The notes below the pieces were generated by a model. It was not told where the DNA came from, did no database searches, and saw only the letters and a program-made list of their open reading frames with translations. Shown piece by piece: positions 24,677-33,112 of a stretch of DNA of 64,000 bases (the first letter of the stretch is position 1; every line of letters begins with the position of its first letter). The position numbers and the translations under genes are program-made. The stretch lies in the NCBI RefSeq assembly GCF_011440305.1, contig NZ_JAAOIW010000012.1, forward strand, positions 1 through 64,000, in the 5' to 3' direction. The DNA comes from Paenibacillus agricola (GTDB lineage: Bacteria; Bacillota; Bacilli; Paenibacillales; NBRC-103111).

Positions 24677-25072
24677 TTCGTAAATTCCCCCTTGAATAAA
24701 TTTCAGCTAGGCTTGTCTTATAAAAAAAGCGCTTGCTTGTTTGCTAACCTGCGCTCAGTATAACAGTTATAAAACATCCTATAATTTGGCACCCTGTGGT
24801 AAAACCGTTGGTACACAAGGCTTCAGCTGAATTTATTAAAATGCAATTAGAATTTTCTAATTTAGTACCCCTTGACTTTGTGAACCATTGCCAGAGTTGG
24901 ATACTTCGTTAATGCCGATGAATGAATTCATCCGTTTGGTAACGGAAAAGACAATTTGATCACTAAGGTAGAATAGCGGCATATAACAGCTACTGCGGTC
25001 ATATAATACCCGAAAATACCCAGAAATTCGAACATAATTTCGATCCTTGACTGGGCTTGGAGGAGATTTGTT
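24677..25072. other. Divergent intergenic region, no gene seen
   Basis: This is the 396-base spacer between the NlpC/P60 gene and the kinase gene. NlpC/P60 genes in Bacilli are often preceded by c-di-AMP (ydaO) riboswitches, but I could not find the conserved GGGGAGG...GGCAG elements. A TATACT -10-like hexamer is present on the minus strand near 24760. Short frames here are not convincing. Confidence 0.4.
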
Positions 25073-26041
25073 GTGCATACAAAAGCTAGAGATGAGATAT
25101 TTGAATCTATCAAAGCTATGTTTAACATCAACATTGTGGCGTATGCACAAATCGAGTTGGGGTATTTGAATGTAAAATGGAAATTGGAAACCGATCAAGG
25201 CAAGCTATTCGTCAAAAAATATAGCAAAACCCGCTATCCCGAGAAGCTGATGAAAGGGCTGGAAATTTCCTTGTCTCACCAAGCTCATCTCCATGCGAAT
25301 GGCATCCCTTCTCCAAAGCTGTTCTCCTATGCTGGGAACTATGTATTAAGTACTCCTTCGGGGGCACGGTTCGTTTTAATGAGTTTTTGTGCGGGGAATA
25401 TGATTAAACCGGGCTCTGCGAATGAGCACCAAATGCATAGCTTGGGAAACATAACCGGCAGCATGCATGAACTTTTAAATGCCAATCCGGCGAGCGGCCT
25501 GCAAATGCATTGGCATATTTGGACAAAGGAGAGCTTGCAGGCAAGCTGGACATCAAGATGGTCTGAAGCCCATTCCCTTCAAAGTGAAGCGACAATGGCA
25601 GCGCTGGACATCCAAAAGAAAATTATCCAAGAAACCGATATCTCCATCTTCTCGCAATGCGAGCCTGGCTGGTGCCATTGGGATTTGTTTGTAGATAATA
25701 TTTTATTTGCACCTGAATCGGTCGCTGCTATTTTGGACTTTGACCGTGTGCATTATGTATATCCGGAATTCGATATATCGAGAGCTATTTTGTCTTGTGC
25801 ATTAGATGGGAACGAGCTTCGCATAGAGTTAGTTTCTGCTTTTGTGGCTGGTTATCGCGCTCACCGGTCGCTCTCGGTCGAGAAGCTTATTCGGTCCATT
25901 CAATTAACGTGGTGGAAAGAAGCCGGATGGCTGGAAGTTGACAAAGCGCAGGATTACGCACCCTTAAGGAGATTCAGGCAAGAAAATATTTGGGTGGGCA
26001 GTAATTGGGGGAGGCTTTCGGAGATTTTTTCGGGAATCTAG
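25073..26041 (+). CDS. CotS/APH-fold phosphotransferase
   Basis: The 322-residue protein begins at GTG 25073 with GGAGGAG seven bases upstream. The N-lobe has LETDQGKLFVKKYSKTRY with a candidate ATP-binding Lys. The catalytic loop is WCHWDLFVDNILF, in which His-x-Asp-x4-Asn replaces the usual HGD, and the metal-binding AILDFDRVHYVYPEFDI follows. The family groups homoserine-kinase-type, CotS/YutH spore-coat kinases and aminoglycoside phosphotransferases. In spore formers this variant is most often a coat-associated kinase. The substrate is unknown. Confidence 0.7.
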   Translation: MHTKARDEIFESIKAMFNINIVAYAQIELGYLNVKWKLETDQGKLFVKKYSKTRYPEKLMKGLEISLSHQAHLHANGIPSPKLFSYAGNYVLSTPSGARFVLMSFCAGNMIKPGSANEHQMHSLGNITGSMHELLNANPASGLQMHWHIWTKESLQASWTSRWSEAHSLQSEATMAALDIQKKIIQETDISIFSQCEPGWCHWDLFVDNILFAPESVAAILDFDRVHYVYPEFDISRAILSCALDGNELRIELVSAFVAGYRAHRSLSVEKLIRSIQLTWWKEAGWLEVDKAQDYAPLRRFRQENIWVGSNWGRLSEIFSGI

Positions 26042-26194
26042 CAACTCTATTAAAGCCTTCTTTAGCTTAAAGTAGGTTCCTAAATATGGTAATATAAAAT
26101 GAGGAATCAGAGAGGGAAAAGAGAACAATCTTGGAAATTTGTAGCCTAGAAACCAATGATTCGCCACACAGGTGGAATAAGAAAGGGGAAGCCC

Positions 26195-26764
26195 ATGCAA
26201 ACGACTATTTATATGGTAAGACACGCTGAATCTCCTTTTACATTCGGGCAAGAGCGAGAACGCGGGCTATCTCCAGAAGGCTTTGTAGAAGCGAAGCGGG
26301 TAGCCCAATTATTTACTGATATTGACGTTCATTATATCGTATCCAGTCCCTATGCCAGAGCCCAGCAGACCATTCAGCATATAGCTGAGCAAAAGTCTTT
26401 GCCAATCATAGAGTTCGAGGAGCTCGCCGAGCGCTCGATCATGGGCTTGAACCACATAGCTGCATGGGATGTATTATATGAAGCGATCCGTCAATCTTTT
26501 GACGATAAGGATTTTGCTCTAGAAGGTGGCGAAACCACAAGAAGTGCGCAGCAAAGAGCCGTGCCTATTCTGGAGAAGCTATTAGAGGAGCAGCGGGGGA
26601 ACACTGTAGTCATTGGCACACATGGCAACATGATGACGATTATTATGAATCATTACGACCCTAGCTATGGGTTTGATTTTTGGAACACGACCTCCAAGCC
26701 TGACATCTACAGAATGACTTTCAGTCAAAATCGGTTAGAGCAGGTCGAGCGGATTTGGGAATGA
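26195..26764 (+). CDS. Histidine phosphatase (phosphoglycerate-mutase-like) family protein
   Basis: I start at 26195 (MQTTIYMVRHAESP) with AAAGGGGAAG upstream, giving 189 residues. The catalytic RHA motif has the phospho-accepting His in VRHAES. The second site SPYARAQQT supplies an Arg, and the late His is in VIGTHGNMM. This branch of the superfamily usually acts as a broad phosphatase rather than a mutase. No partner gene is near. Confidence 0.85.
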   Translation: MQTTIYMVRHAESPFTFGQERERGLSPEGFVEAKRVAQLFTDIDVHYIVSSPYARAQQTIQHIAEQKSLPIIEFEELAERSIMGLNHIAAWDVLYEAIRQSFDDKDFALEGGETTRSAQQRAVPILEKLLEEQRGNTVVIGTHGNMMTIIMNHYDPSYGFDFWNTTSKPDIYRMTFSQNRLEQVERIWE

Positions 26765-26791
26765 GTATTAACGTAATATGTGTGTTTGCAC

Positions 26792-26832
26792 AATAAAGGA
26801 CCGTCAGATGATCTTATCTGGCGGTCCTTTAT
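26792..26832. terminator. Bidirectional terminator
   Basis: AATAAAGGACCG...CAGAT pairs with ATCTG...CGGTCCTTTATT, a near-perfect long stem with A/T tracts at each foot. It lies between convergent genes. Confidence 0.85.
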
Positions 26833-26853
26833 TATTCATGCATTCTTATCAAG

Positions 26854-27573
26854 CTAGTTGAGCGTGATAGCCGAAAGACTTCCATTACTATTAAAATCCT
26901 TCGTATAGAATAACGTAGCGGTCGCAGTCACCTTGCCGCTTGGTCCCGTTACCGTTATCGTCGGATTGGAGGAATAGCCGGCCCCTGGATTCGTAATCGT
27001 TATCTCCGTCACAACGCCATTCGTAACTGTTGCAGTTGCTGTGGCCAGAGTCCTTGACCAGACCTCACCTCTGCTTCCATTATAGCGATAATAGTTGGAC
27101 ACCTCATCCAAGCGTTCATTTGTAATCCCATAAGGTGCAAGGACTTTAAGCAAGGCAGCTTTGTTACGCAGTGCGAGTGCTGAGTTGGGTCCACCGCTTT
27201 CCGTTCCTGCAGGAGTCACTCCGCTAAATGCTTGCCTAAATACCTCTGTGGGCACTCCAAGCGCCGCGGCAATTAGCACAACCGGTCTGCCATGATCCAC
27301 TTGGTCGGTGTCAAACCCACCGGATATGACAACGGAAGTACCATTTTCAGGATTGGTAGTGGTAGAGGTTGTAGCCTTAGGTGCACCTTGGTTGGAGGAT
27401 GGCGTTGTAGCCTGGCCAGAGCCTTGGGCGGGCTTCCCAGACTTTTCAGCTTTGTGTGCGGCAGGTGGACGTTGTTGGTGACCGGCATTGCTATAGGCGA
27501 ATGCGGTCATGCCTCCCAGGATGGATAAGGATAGAACGCTGATAAGGGCTAGACTTAATGTAGTTTTTTTCAT
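26854..27573 (-). CDS. Secreted low-complexity protein, unknown function
   Basis: The start at 27573 (MKKTTLSLALISVLSLSI) has AAAGGAG at proper distance and a signal peptide cut after TAFA. Residues about 30-85 are a Pro/Ser/Thr/Gln-rich linker. Residues about 95-175 (VVLIAAALGVPTEVFRQAFSG, NKAALLKVLAPYGITNERLDEVSNYYR) look like a small helical domain. The end (TATVTNGVVTEITITNPGAGY...PTITVTGPSG) is a short beta-rich unit resembling repeat units seen in extracellular adhesive proteins. It is exported and probably cell-wall associated. Confidence 0.65.
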   Translation of the reverse strand: MKKTTLSLALISVLSLSILGGMTAFAYSNAGHQQRPPAAHKAEKSGKPAQGSGQATTPSSNQGAPKATTSTTTNPENGTSVVISGGFDTDQVDHGRPVVLIAAALGVPTEVFRQAFSGVTPAGTESGGPNSALALRNKAALLKVLAPYGITNERLDEVSNYYRYNGSRGEVWSRTLATATATVTNGVVTEITITNPGAGYSSNPTITVTGPSGKVTATATLFYTKDFNSNGSLSAITLN

Positions 27574-27882
27574 GGTATTGGCTCCTTTATTTATGAGAGT
27601 GTTGTTTCCTACAGCTTCAATATACAACTCTATTGTGTTGGCAGAATGTTGAAAAAAACCGTTAAAGGCTCAAAACAAAAACCAGTGGTTGAGAATCGAG
27701 ATTGGTGTATTCCTCACTCAACAAGTAAGTGACAATGATAGGCTTAATATCAGTGACTACAACGAAGAAGCAGATCTCTGCGATGATCTGCTTCATACTC
27801 AAGTACCTGTGGTAGCGAATGCTTCCTGGCTTCGCGTCAAGACTGGTTGCTACAATTTCGGTAATAAACCGGTAGTGACAGT
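27574..27882. other. Intergenic region with one hairpin
   Basis: GAAGCAGATC (27768-27777) pairs with GATCTGCTTC (27786-27795) around an eight-base loop, without a T run. A 65-codon frame at 27689-27886 has no ribosome binding site and no recognisable similarity. I do not call a gene here. Confidence 0.4.
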
Positions 27883-28070
27883 TTAATCCTTCAATTCATT
27901 GAAGGCAGAAACTAGCGGCAGCTCGAACCAGAACGTCACGCCGCCCTCCACATTGGCCGCTCCATATCCCATCTGGTGCAAATCCAAAATGCGTTGGACG
28001 ATAGATAAGCCGAGGCCCGTTCCGCCTTCGCCGCGGGTGCGAGCTTTGTCCACTTTCTGCACAAAAGGTA
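27883..28070 (-). pseudogene. Histidine-kinase C-terminal remnant
   Basis: The minus strand encodes VQKVDKARTRGEGGTGLGLS, then IVQRILDLHQMGYGAANVEG and VTFWFELPLV. This is the G2 box and end of a HATPase_c domain as in Paenibacillus sensor kinases (normally FYKVDKAR...). Everything upstream of the F box, including the H-box, is missing. The frame runs into unrelated sequence near 28070. It is a truncated relic. Confidence 0.65.
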
Positions 28071-28427
28071 GCCTCAACGGCCAACCTGTTCGGCGAAGGT
28101 GGAGGCCGGGCTCCATACGCGATGGAAGGGCGCCAGCAAGGAGGAACGCAGTCAGTTGAAGGAGCACGAGGAAGCCAAGGTTTACAGGAGGGTCAAGGCA
28201 AGCAAAGCACTCAAGGGGTCTCAGAACAAGCTTTCCGCGGGGGAGGAGAAAAGGGGCAGGAAGGGATACAGCGAGGTACAGAAGGCATGAAAGGCAGCAG
28301 CGCTAATGCGTTAGAGGTTTTGGTAACGTATTTCGGTATCATGTCCGTATTTGTTATGGGTACGTATTACTTTGAAAAGATGTGGAACCGTAGAAAGCGG
28401 GCGAGCAAGGTGAAAGCCAATGCCTAG
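28065..28427 (+). pseudogene. C-terminal fragment of an unidentified membrane protein
   Basis: The plus-strand frame has no credible start. It contains a Gly/Gln/Glu-rich stretch (SQGLQEGQGKQSTQGVSEQ) followed by one hydrophobic helix (ALEVLVTYFGIMSVFVMGTYY) and a basic tail (KMWNRRKRASK). This looks like the tail of a larger membrane protein whose 5' part was lost, abutting the kinase relic on the other strand. Confidence 0.35.
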
Positions 28428-28568
28428 ACATGGATTGCTTGCACGTGACTAAAGCAAAAAGGAAATGACAAATGCCGCTCCAGTATATCCAATTTTGAGA
28501 TAGAGCCACCGTTAAAAAAAGAAAAGATAGAAGATTGCAGATTCGTCACATCTTTCCAGAAAAATGAA

Positions 28569-28621
28569 TTGAAAATTAGGTTCATTTGTGTTATTTTCAA
28601 CTGATATTGATTATCATTATT
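28569..28621 (+). promoter_or_regulatory. Promoter and Fur box of the efe operon
   Basis: TTGAAA (28569-28574) and TATTTT (28592-28597) are spaced 17 bp. GATATTGATTATCATTATT (28603-28621) matches the 19-bp Fur consensus at 16 of 19 positions. It covers the region just after the -10, so Fe(II)-Fur should repress the operon. Confidence 0.8.
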
Positions 28622-28637
28622 ATTTAAGGAGATGTCC

Positions 28638-29480
28638 ATGCTTATGCAAACCCGTAATTTTATGACCGTTGCCGTTATCTGCTCATCCTTATTGTTTGCT
28701 GGGTGCGGAGCCGATTCCGCCAGCAAGAGCCAACCCACGGCTAAAGCCGAGAGCGCTGATCTTAAAAAGGCGACGGACGATTATCGCAAATATGTGATCG
28801 AGCAATGTGATGCTTTTGTTAAAGCGACAGGCGAATTCGTAGCTGCGATAAATGCCGGAGACCTTAAGAAAAGCCAGGACTTGTACGCTCCAACCCGGAT
28901 GTTCTATGAACGGATCGAGCCTATTGCTGAAACTCTCGACAATTTGGATCCAGACATCGATGCACGTGAGGGTGATGTAGAAGATAAGGACTGGAAAGGA
29001 TTCCATCGGATCGAAAAGGGCTTGTGGATCGATAAAACAACCAAAGGTCAGGAGAAATATGCCGACGAGCTATTGAAAAACAGTAAGTTGCTTCGTGCAA
29101 AGGTAGAAACGGTCGAAATCGATTCCAGCTTGCTCTTGACAGGTGCCGTTGAATTGCTAAACGAGGTTTCTTCATCCAAGGTAACCGGTGAAGAGGAGCG
29201 CTACTCGCATACCGACCTGTATGATTTTGCGGCTAATGTTGAGGGAGCAGACAAAATTTTTGAATTGCTGAAGCCGGAGCTCCAGAAGAAAGATGCGACG
29301 CTTTCTAAAACGATTGAGGATCGGTTTACTGCCTTAACCAAAGAGCTGGCACCCTTTAAAAAGGGTGAAGGCTATGTATTATATACGGAATTGACTTCCG
29401 ACCAGACGAAAAAACTGAGTCAAGCTATCGATGCCTTAGCAGAGCCTTTGTCCAATATGGGCAAAAAGTTAGGAGCTTAA
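28638..29480 (+). CDS. efeO: Iron uptake lipoprotein EfeO (EfeM-type)
   Basis: The ATG at 28638 fits AAGGAG (28626-28631) best among three in-frame ATGs. The 280-residue lipoprotein has the lipobox LLFAGC (Cys23). The M75-peptidase-like domain has the HxxE metal-site variant in WKGFHRIEKGLW, plus YADELLKNSKLL and YSHTDLYDFAANVEGA. It lacks the N-terminal cupredoxin domain of E. coli EfeO, as in Bacillus YwbM. It delivers iron to the EfeU permease together with EfeB. It is the first gene of a three-gene operon. Confidence 0.9.
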   Translation: MLMQTRNFMTVAVICSSLLFAGCGADSASKSQPTAKAESADLKKATDDYRKYVIEQCDAFVKATGEFVAAINAGDLKKSQDLYAPTRMFYERIEPIAETLDNLDPDIDAREGDVEDKDWKGFHRIEKGLWIDKTTKGQEKYADELLKNSKLLRAKVETVEIDSSLLLTGAVELLNEVSSSKVTGEEERYSHTDLYDFAANVEGADKIFELLKPELQKKDATLSKTIEDRFTALTKELAPFKKGEGYVLYTELTSDQTKKLSQAIDALAEPLSNMGKKLGA

Positions 29481-29484
29481 GACT

Positions 29485-30801
29485 ATGGAGCCTATCGATC
29501 AACAAGCGGCAGAGGAGAAGCGCTCCGGCAAGATTGAAGAATCTAAAGGAAATACCGGCATTTCACGTCGTGATGTTCTTAAGCTGGCAGGCGCCGGGGG
29601 CTTGGGTCTGCTGCTGGGCTCGATGGGCATAGACGGCCTATTAAAAGGAACCCCGCTTGGCAGCAATTTTGCTGAAGCTGCTAAGGATACAGTTCCTTTC
29701 TATGGCGAACATCAAGCTGGAATTGCTACACCGGCGCAAAACTTCATCTGCTTCGCTTCGTTCGATCTTTCGACAACGAGCCTAGGTGACGTGCAGCAGT
29801 TATTCCGGGAATGGACGGGTGCGTCCGCCATGATGTGCAGTGGAAGGCCCGTCGGAGACGAAACGGGCAATTCGGCGCATCCTCCAGTGGATACGGGTGA
29901 GGCGGTTGGTTTGCATACCTCCAATACGACGATTACGTTCGGAGTTGGTCCTTCACTGTTCGATGCGCGTTTGGGGCTTGCCGCCAAACGCCCTGCCGAA
30001 TTGGCCGATCTCCCCGCATTCGGGGGAGACAACCTGCGCAGCGAGTGGTGCGGGGGCGACATCGGCGTGCAGGTATGCGCGGATGATTTGCAGGTCGCGT
30101 TTCACGCCGTACGCAACCTGACGAGAATCGCACGGGGGACAGCCGTACTTCGCTGGACCCAAGAAGGCTTCCAGCGGACTTCAACTGCAGCCGCCACTGT
30201 CAGCGATACACCGCGTAACCTGCTGGGCTTCAAGGATGGCACGGCCAACCTTGATACCAAAGATGGCGCACTTATGCAGGAGTTCGTCTGGACGCAGCCA
30301 GCAGACGGTCCAGCTTGGCTGGCGGGTGGAAGCTATATGGCCGTCAGACGTATTCGGATGCGCATCGAGGTGTGGGATCGCTCCACGCTAGGTGACCAGC
30401 AAGCTACCTTCGGGCGCTACAGGGATAGCGGTGCGCCGCTTGGCGGCAATAAGGAAATGGATGCATTGCCACTCGAAGCCAAGGGCGAGAACGGCCAGCC
30501 GGTTATTCCAATGAATGCCCACGTTCGTCTTGCTCACTCGGAAGGCAAGGAGAAAATGCTGCGCCGCTCGTTTTCTTATTCAAGCGGTATCGATCGCCAG
30601 ACTGGGCAGCTTGATGCTGGGCTGTTATTCGTCAGCTACCAGCGCAGCTTGGTCAAGCAGTTTATTCCAATCCAGCAGCGTCTTGCCAGGCAGGATAAGC
30701 TTAACGAATATATCAGCCATGTCGGAAGTGCCGTATTCGCATGTTTTCCCGGTGTTCGGGAGGGCGGCGGGTACATCGGGCAGGCGCTTTTTGAGGGATG
30801 A
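29485..30801 (+). CDS. efeB: Dyp-type haem peroxidase EfeB, Tat-exported
   Basis: The 438-residue protein has a twin-arginine signal (SRRDVLKLAGAGGLGLLLG, residues 27-45). The DyP core has the distal GFKDGTANL with catalytic Asp251 and the haem-region NAHVRLAHSE (His346 is the likely proximal ligand). The ending is CFPGVREGGGYIGQALFEG. EfeB oxidises Fe(II) or releases iron from haem outside the membrane for EfeU. It follows efeO by four bases, with its ribosome binding site inside the efeO end. Confidence 0.93.
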   Translation: MEPIDQQAAEEKRSGKIEESKGNTGISRRDVLKLAGAGGLGLLLGSMGIDGLLKGTPLGSNFAEAAKDTVPFYGEHQAGIATPAQNFICFASFDLSTTSLGDVQQLFREWTGASAMMCSGRPVGDETGNSAHPPVDTGEAVGLHTSNTTITFGVGPSLFDARLGLAAKRPAELADLPAFGGDNLRSEWCGGDIGVQVCADDLQVAFHAVRNLTRIARGTAVLRWTQEGFQRTSTAAATVSDTPRNLLGFKDGTANLDTKDGALMQEFVWTQPADGPAWLAGGSYMAVRRIRMRIEVWDRSTLGDQQATFGRYRDSGAPLGGNKEMDALPLEAKGENGQPVIPMNAHVRLAHSEGKEKMLRRSFSYSSGIDRQTGQLDAGLLFVSYQRSLVKQFIPIQQRLARQDKLNEYISHVGSAVFACFPGVREGGGYIGQALFEG

Positions 30802-30842
30802 GACAGCGGGAACGAGAACGAGAACGAGGAGAATGGCCTGAG

Positions 30843-32735
30843 ATGAATAAAAGGCGAGGATGGTTTGTAATCAAGCCCGTTTGGCATGTTATCATCATAA
30901 CGTTCCTCCTCATGCTGATCGGAGGGGGAATAGGTTCGGCTGCCAATGATGTGAATGCGGCTGCTGTGCAAGCTACGGAAGATGCGGAAGCTGGTACAGC
31001 CGCTGTAGTAGCCATGGCTTCCGCTAGGACCACTGCCGCGGCTACTCCGGTGCCCGCAGCTACAGCTGTCGCAGCTGCTCCCCAAGTGGAGTCGCTGCTG
31101 CCGATCACCGGCGGAGCGATCGTTCACGCCGGGCAGCAGGATTGGCCGGAGGCGGCCAAGGAGCTGGCGCAATTCGAAGCAGAATGGCAAGCTATAGCTC
31201 CTTCCGCTTCTGTGCTTTCCGGCAATGTGGACGCTGCCTTAGCCGCAGCCCAGCGGGCGCTTAAGGATGCAGCAGCCCAGCCAGACCAAGCCTATCAGGC
31301 GATTTCGCTGCTGACGAAAGCTACCGGCGCTTATGTGGCTGCCCAGCAGCCCGCAACTGCCAAAGCGGATGGCAAAGCCTTGGCAAAAACACTGCTGCCC
31401 GCGCTCCAGCAAACGCTGGACGCGGTTCGCAGGAACGATATAGCCAAGGCGAAAAGCGAGTACAAACGCTTCGACGGCCAATGGTCGAAAGCGGAAGGTG
31501 CGATCCGTTCTGATCATAAAGCAGCATATGGCGCTATTGAGACGAAGCATAGCCTTGCCCGGATCGCTTTGCAGGCGGAGCCGCCGAGGATGGATGAGGC
31601 GTTAACGGGGATCACGGATTTGATGAAGCAAATCGAGGACTATTCGAATGGTCAGCTTCAGCAGGTTGATTCAGCATCGGCTAATGAGAATTATACAATC
31701 GGTGATGTCCTGCAATTGCTCCAGCAAGCACAAGCTGCGGTTCTTGCGGGTGACCCGTCTTCAGCAGTAGGTCATCTACAAAGGTTTATCCAAATTTGGC
31801 CGTCGGTTGAAGGTGCAGTATCCACACGAGATCCAGGTGTATACGCCAAGATTGAGAATGAAATGACAGAGGCCGCCGGCCAGCTGCTATCGAAGCCACC
31901 CCAAACAGAAGCAGCCAGTGTGGGAATCGCAACCATGATTTCCGAGCTGGAGCCGTTTCAAAGCTTATCCAGTTATACTGCATGGGATGCGGCTTTAATC
32001 CTGCTGCGTGAAGGTGTAGAAGCTTTGCTCGTGCTGGTCTCACTGCTGGCATTCCTTAACCGTACTGGCAACGGAGCCAAGCAAAAGTGGGTATGGTGGG
32101 GCTCCTTCACCGGTCTATTGCTCAGTGGAGCGCTAGCCATGCTGCTAACCTTCACTATGGCAAGTATAGCAGCGGGCAGCACGCGCGAGATGATAGAAGG
32201 CGTCACAGGGCTGGTTTCTGTGGTTATGCTGCTTACAGTTGGTGCTTGGCTTCATGGCAAGACCCAAGCCCAATCCTGGAACCGATACATTCAGGGTCGT
32301 GTAGGGGGAGCGTTGGAGAACGGCAACCTATGGACTTTATTCGTAGTAGCAGGCTTGGCGATATTACGTGAGGGAGCAGAAACGACGATTTTCTATATCG
32401 GTATGGCTCCTTCTATTGCGACTGACCAGCTCCTGTTAGGTATCGGCTGTGCGTTTGCCGTGCTTCTGCTGCTTGGTTATGTGATGGTGAAAGGCAGCTT
32501 AAAGTTGCCAATCCGACCGTTTTTTATCGTGGCTACCGTGCTCATTTATTATCTGGTCTTTAAATTTCTTGGACAAAGCATTCATTCCCTTCAAGTGGCA
32601 GGAAGCTTGTCCGCTCATACCCTTCCAAAACTTCCGGCTTGGAGCTGGCTTGGCTTTTATCCGACTTGGGAATCGACATTGCCGCAGCTCGCCATACTGG
32701 TCTTTATTGGCTGGAGAATGAAAAGGACAGGATGA
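30843..32735 (+). CDS. efeU: FTR1-family iron permease EfeU with triplicated N-terminal domain
   Basis: Two starts are possible: 30798 (overlapping the efeB stop as ATGA) and 30843 (after GAGGAG). The latter gives a direct signal or anchor helix (VWHVIIITFLLMLIGG) and 630 residues. Residues about 375-630 are the seven-helix FTR1 permease with both iron-binding REGxE motifs (389-393 and 509-513). Residues about 88-372 are an extracytoplasmic domain made of three similar helical modules, preceded by an Ala/Thr/Pro-rich linker. E. coli EfeU lacks such a domain. It takes up iron presented by EfeO and EfeB. Confidence 0.9.
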   Translation: MNKRRGWFVIKPVWHVIIITFLLMLIGGGIGSAANDVNAAAVQATEDAEAGTAAVVAMASARTTAAATPVPAATAVAAAPQVESLLPITGGAIVHAGQQDWPEAAKELAQFEAEWQAIAPSASVLSGNVDAALAAAQRALKDAAAQPDQAYQAISLLTKATGAYVAAQQPATAKADGKALAKTLLPALQQTLDAVRRNDIAKAKSEYKRFDGQWSKAEGAIRSDHKAAYGAIETKHSLARIALQAEPPRMDEALTGITDLMKQIEDYSNGQLQQVDSASANENYTIGDVLQLLQQAQAAVLAGDPSSAVGHLQRFIQIWPSVEGAVSTRDPGVYAKIENEMTEAAGQLLSKPPQTEAASVGIATMISELEPFQSLSSYTAWDAALILLREGVEALLVLVSLLAFLNRTGNGAKQKWVWWGSFTGLLLSGALAMLLTFTMASIAAGSTREMIEGVTGLVSVVMLLTVGAWLHGKTQAQSWNRYIQGRVGGALENGNLWTLFVVAGLAILREGAETTIFYIGMAPSIATDQLLLGIGCAFAVLLLLGYVMVKGSLKLPIRPFFIVATVLIYYLVFKFLGQSIHSLQVAGSLSAHTLPKLPAWSWLGFYPTWESTLPQLAILVFIGWRMKRTG

Positions 32736-32789
32736 CAATTTGAAAGAATGTAAGCTGGTTACTTTGATTTTTGAAATATAAGAAAAGAG

Positions 32790-32821
32790 ATGCTTGTCAT
32801 TTTATGGCAGGCATTTTTTTT
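32790..32821 (+). terminator. Terminator of the efe operon
   Basis: ATGCTTGTC (32790-32798) pairs with GGCAGGCAT (32806-32814) using two wobble pairs, followed by an eight-base T run. Confidence 0.8.
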
Positions 32822-33112
32822 GTTCATGAACCCACATTCTTAGTCATCGCCGCTGGCGGCATTATGGATAGCAACGGGAGGAGAATATAGTTACGGAGAT
32901 CATTCTTCAGGCGATCCTATATGCTCATGATAAGCTGTATAAATTGGATAATTTTGTTAGTTGAAGCGTAAAGGGTTTAAATATCGGGTATATAAAATAT
33001 AAAGAGAATATAAGGTTCAGCATACAAGCTTCTCTATTTTTTTAGTCCATGATTTTTGGTAGAATAGATATAGCATACAAGAGACGAGTCCTGCACGGAG
33101 GTTAGCTGTCTA
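32822..33112. other. Intergenic region upstream of sensor kinase
   Basis: The stretch holds a degenerate coding-like piece (TEIILQAILYAHDKLYKLDN, about 32893-32962) without a start codon. A short AGAGAA/TTCTCT hairpin with T7 follows near 33003-33046. I saw no confident promoter for the kinase gene. Confidence 0.35.

Noticed and set aside
24677-24870. Possible c-di-AMP (ydaO) riboswitch upstream of the NlpC/P60 gene
   Set aside because: These riboswitches commonly precede NlpC/P60 genes, but I could not find the conserved core elements in this leader.
27689-27886. 65-codon plus-strand frame
   Set aside because: It has no ribosome binding site or similarity, and it contains an unrelated hairpin.
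32975-32993. GTTTAA...GGGTAT resembling a sigma-B promoter
   Set aside because: The two hexamers are only five bases apart, whereas 12 to 15 are required.
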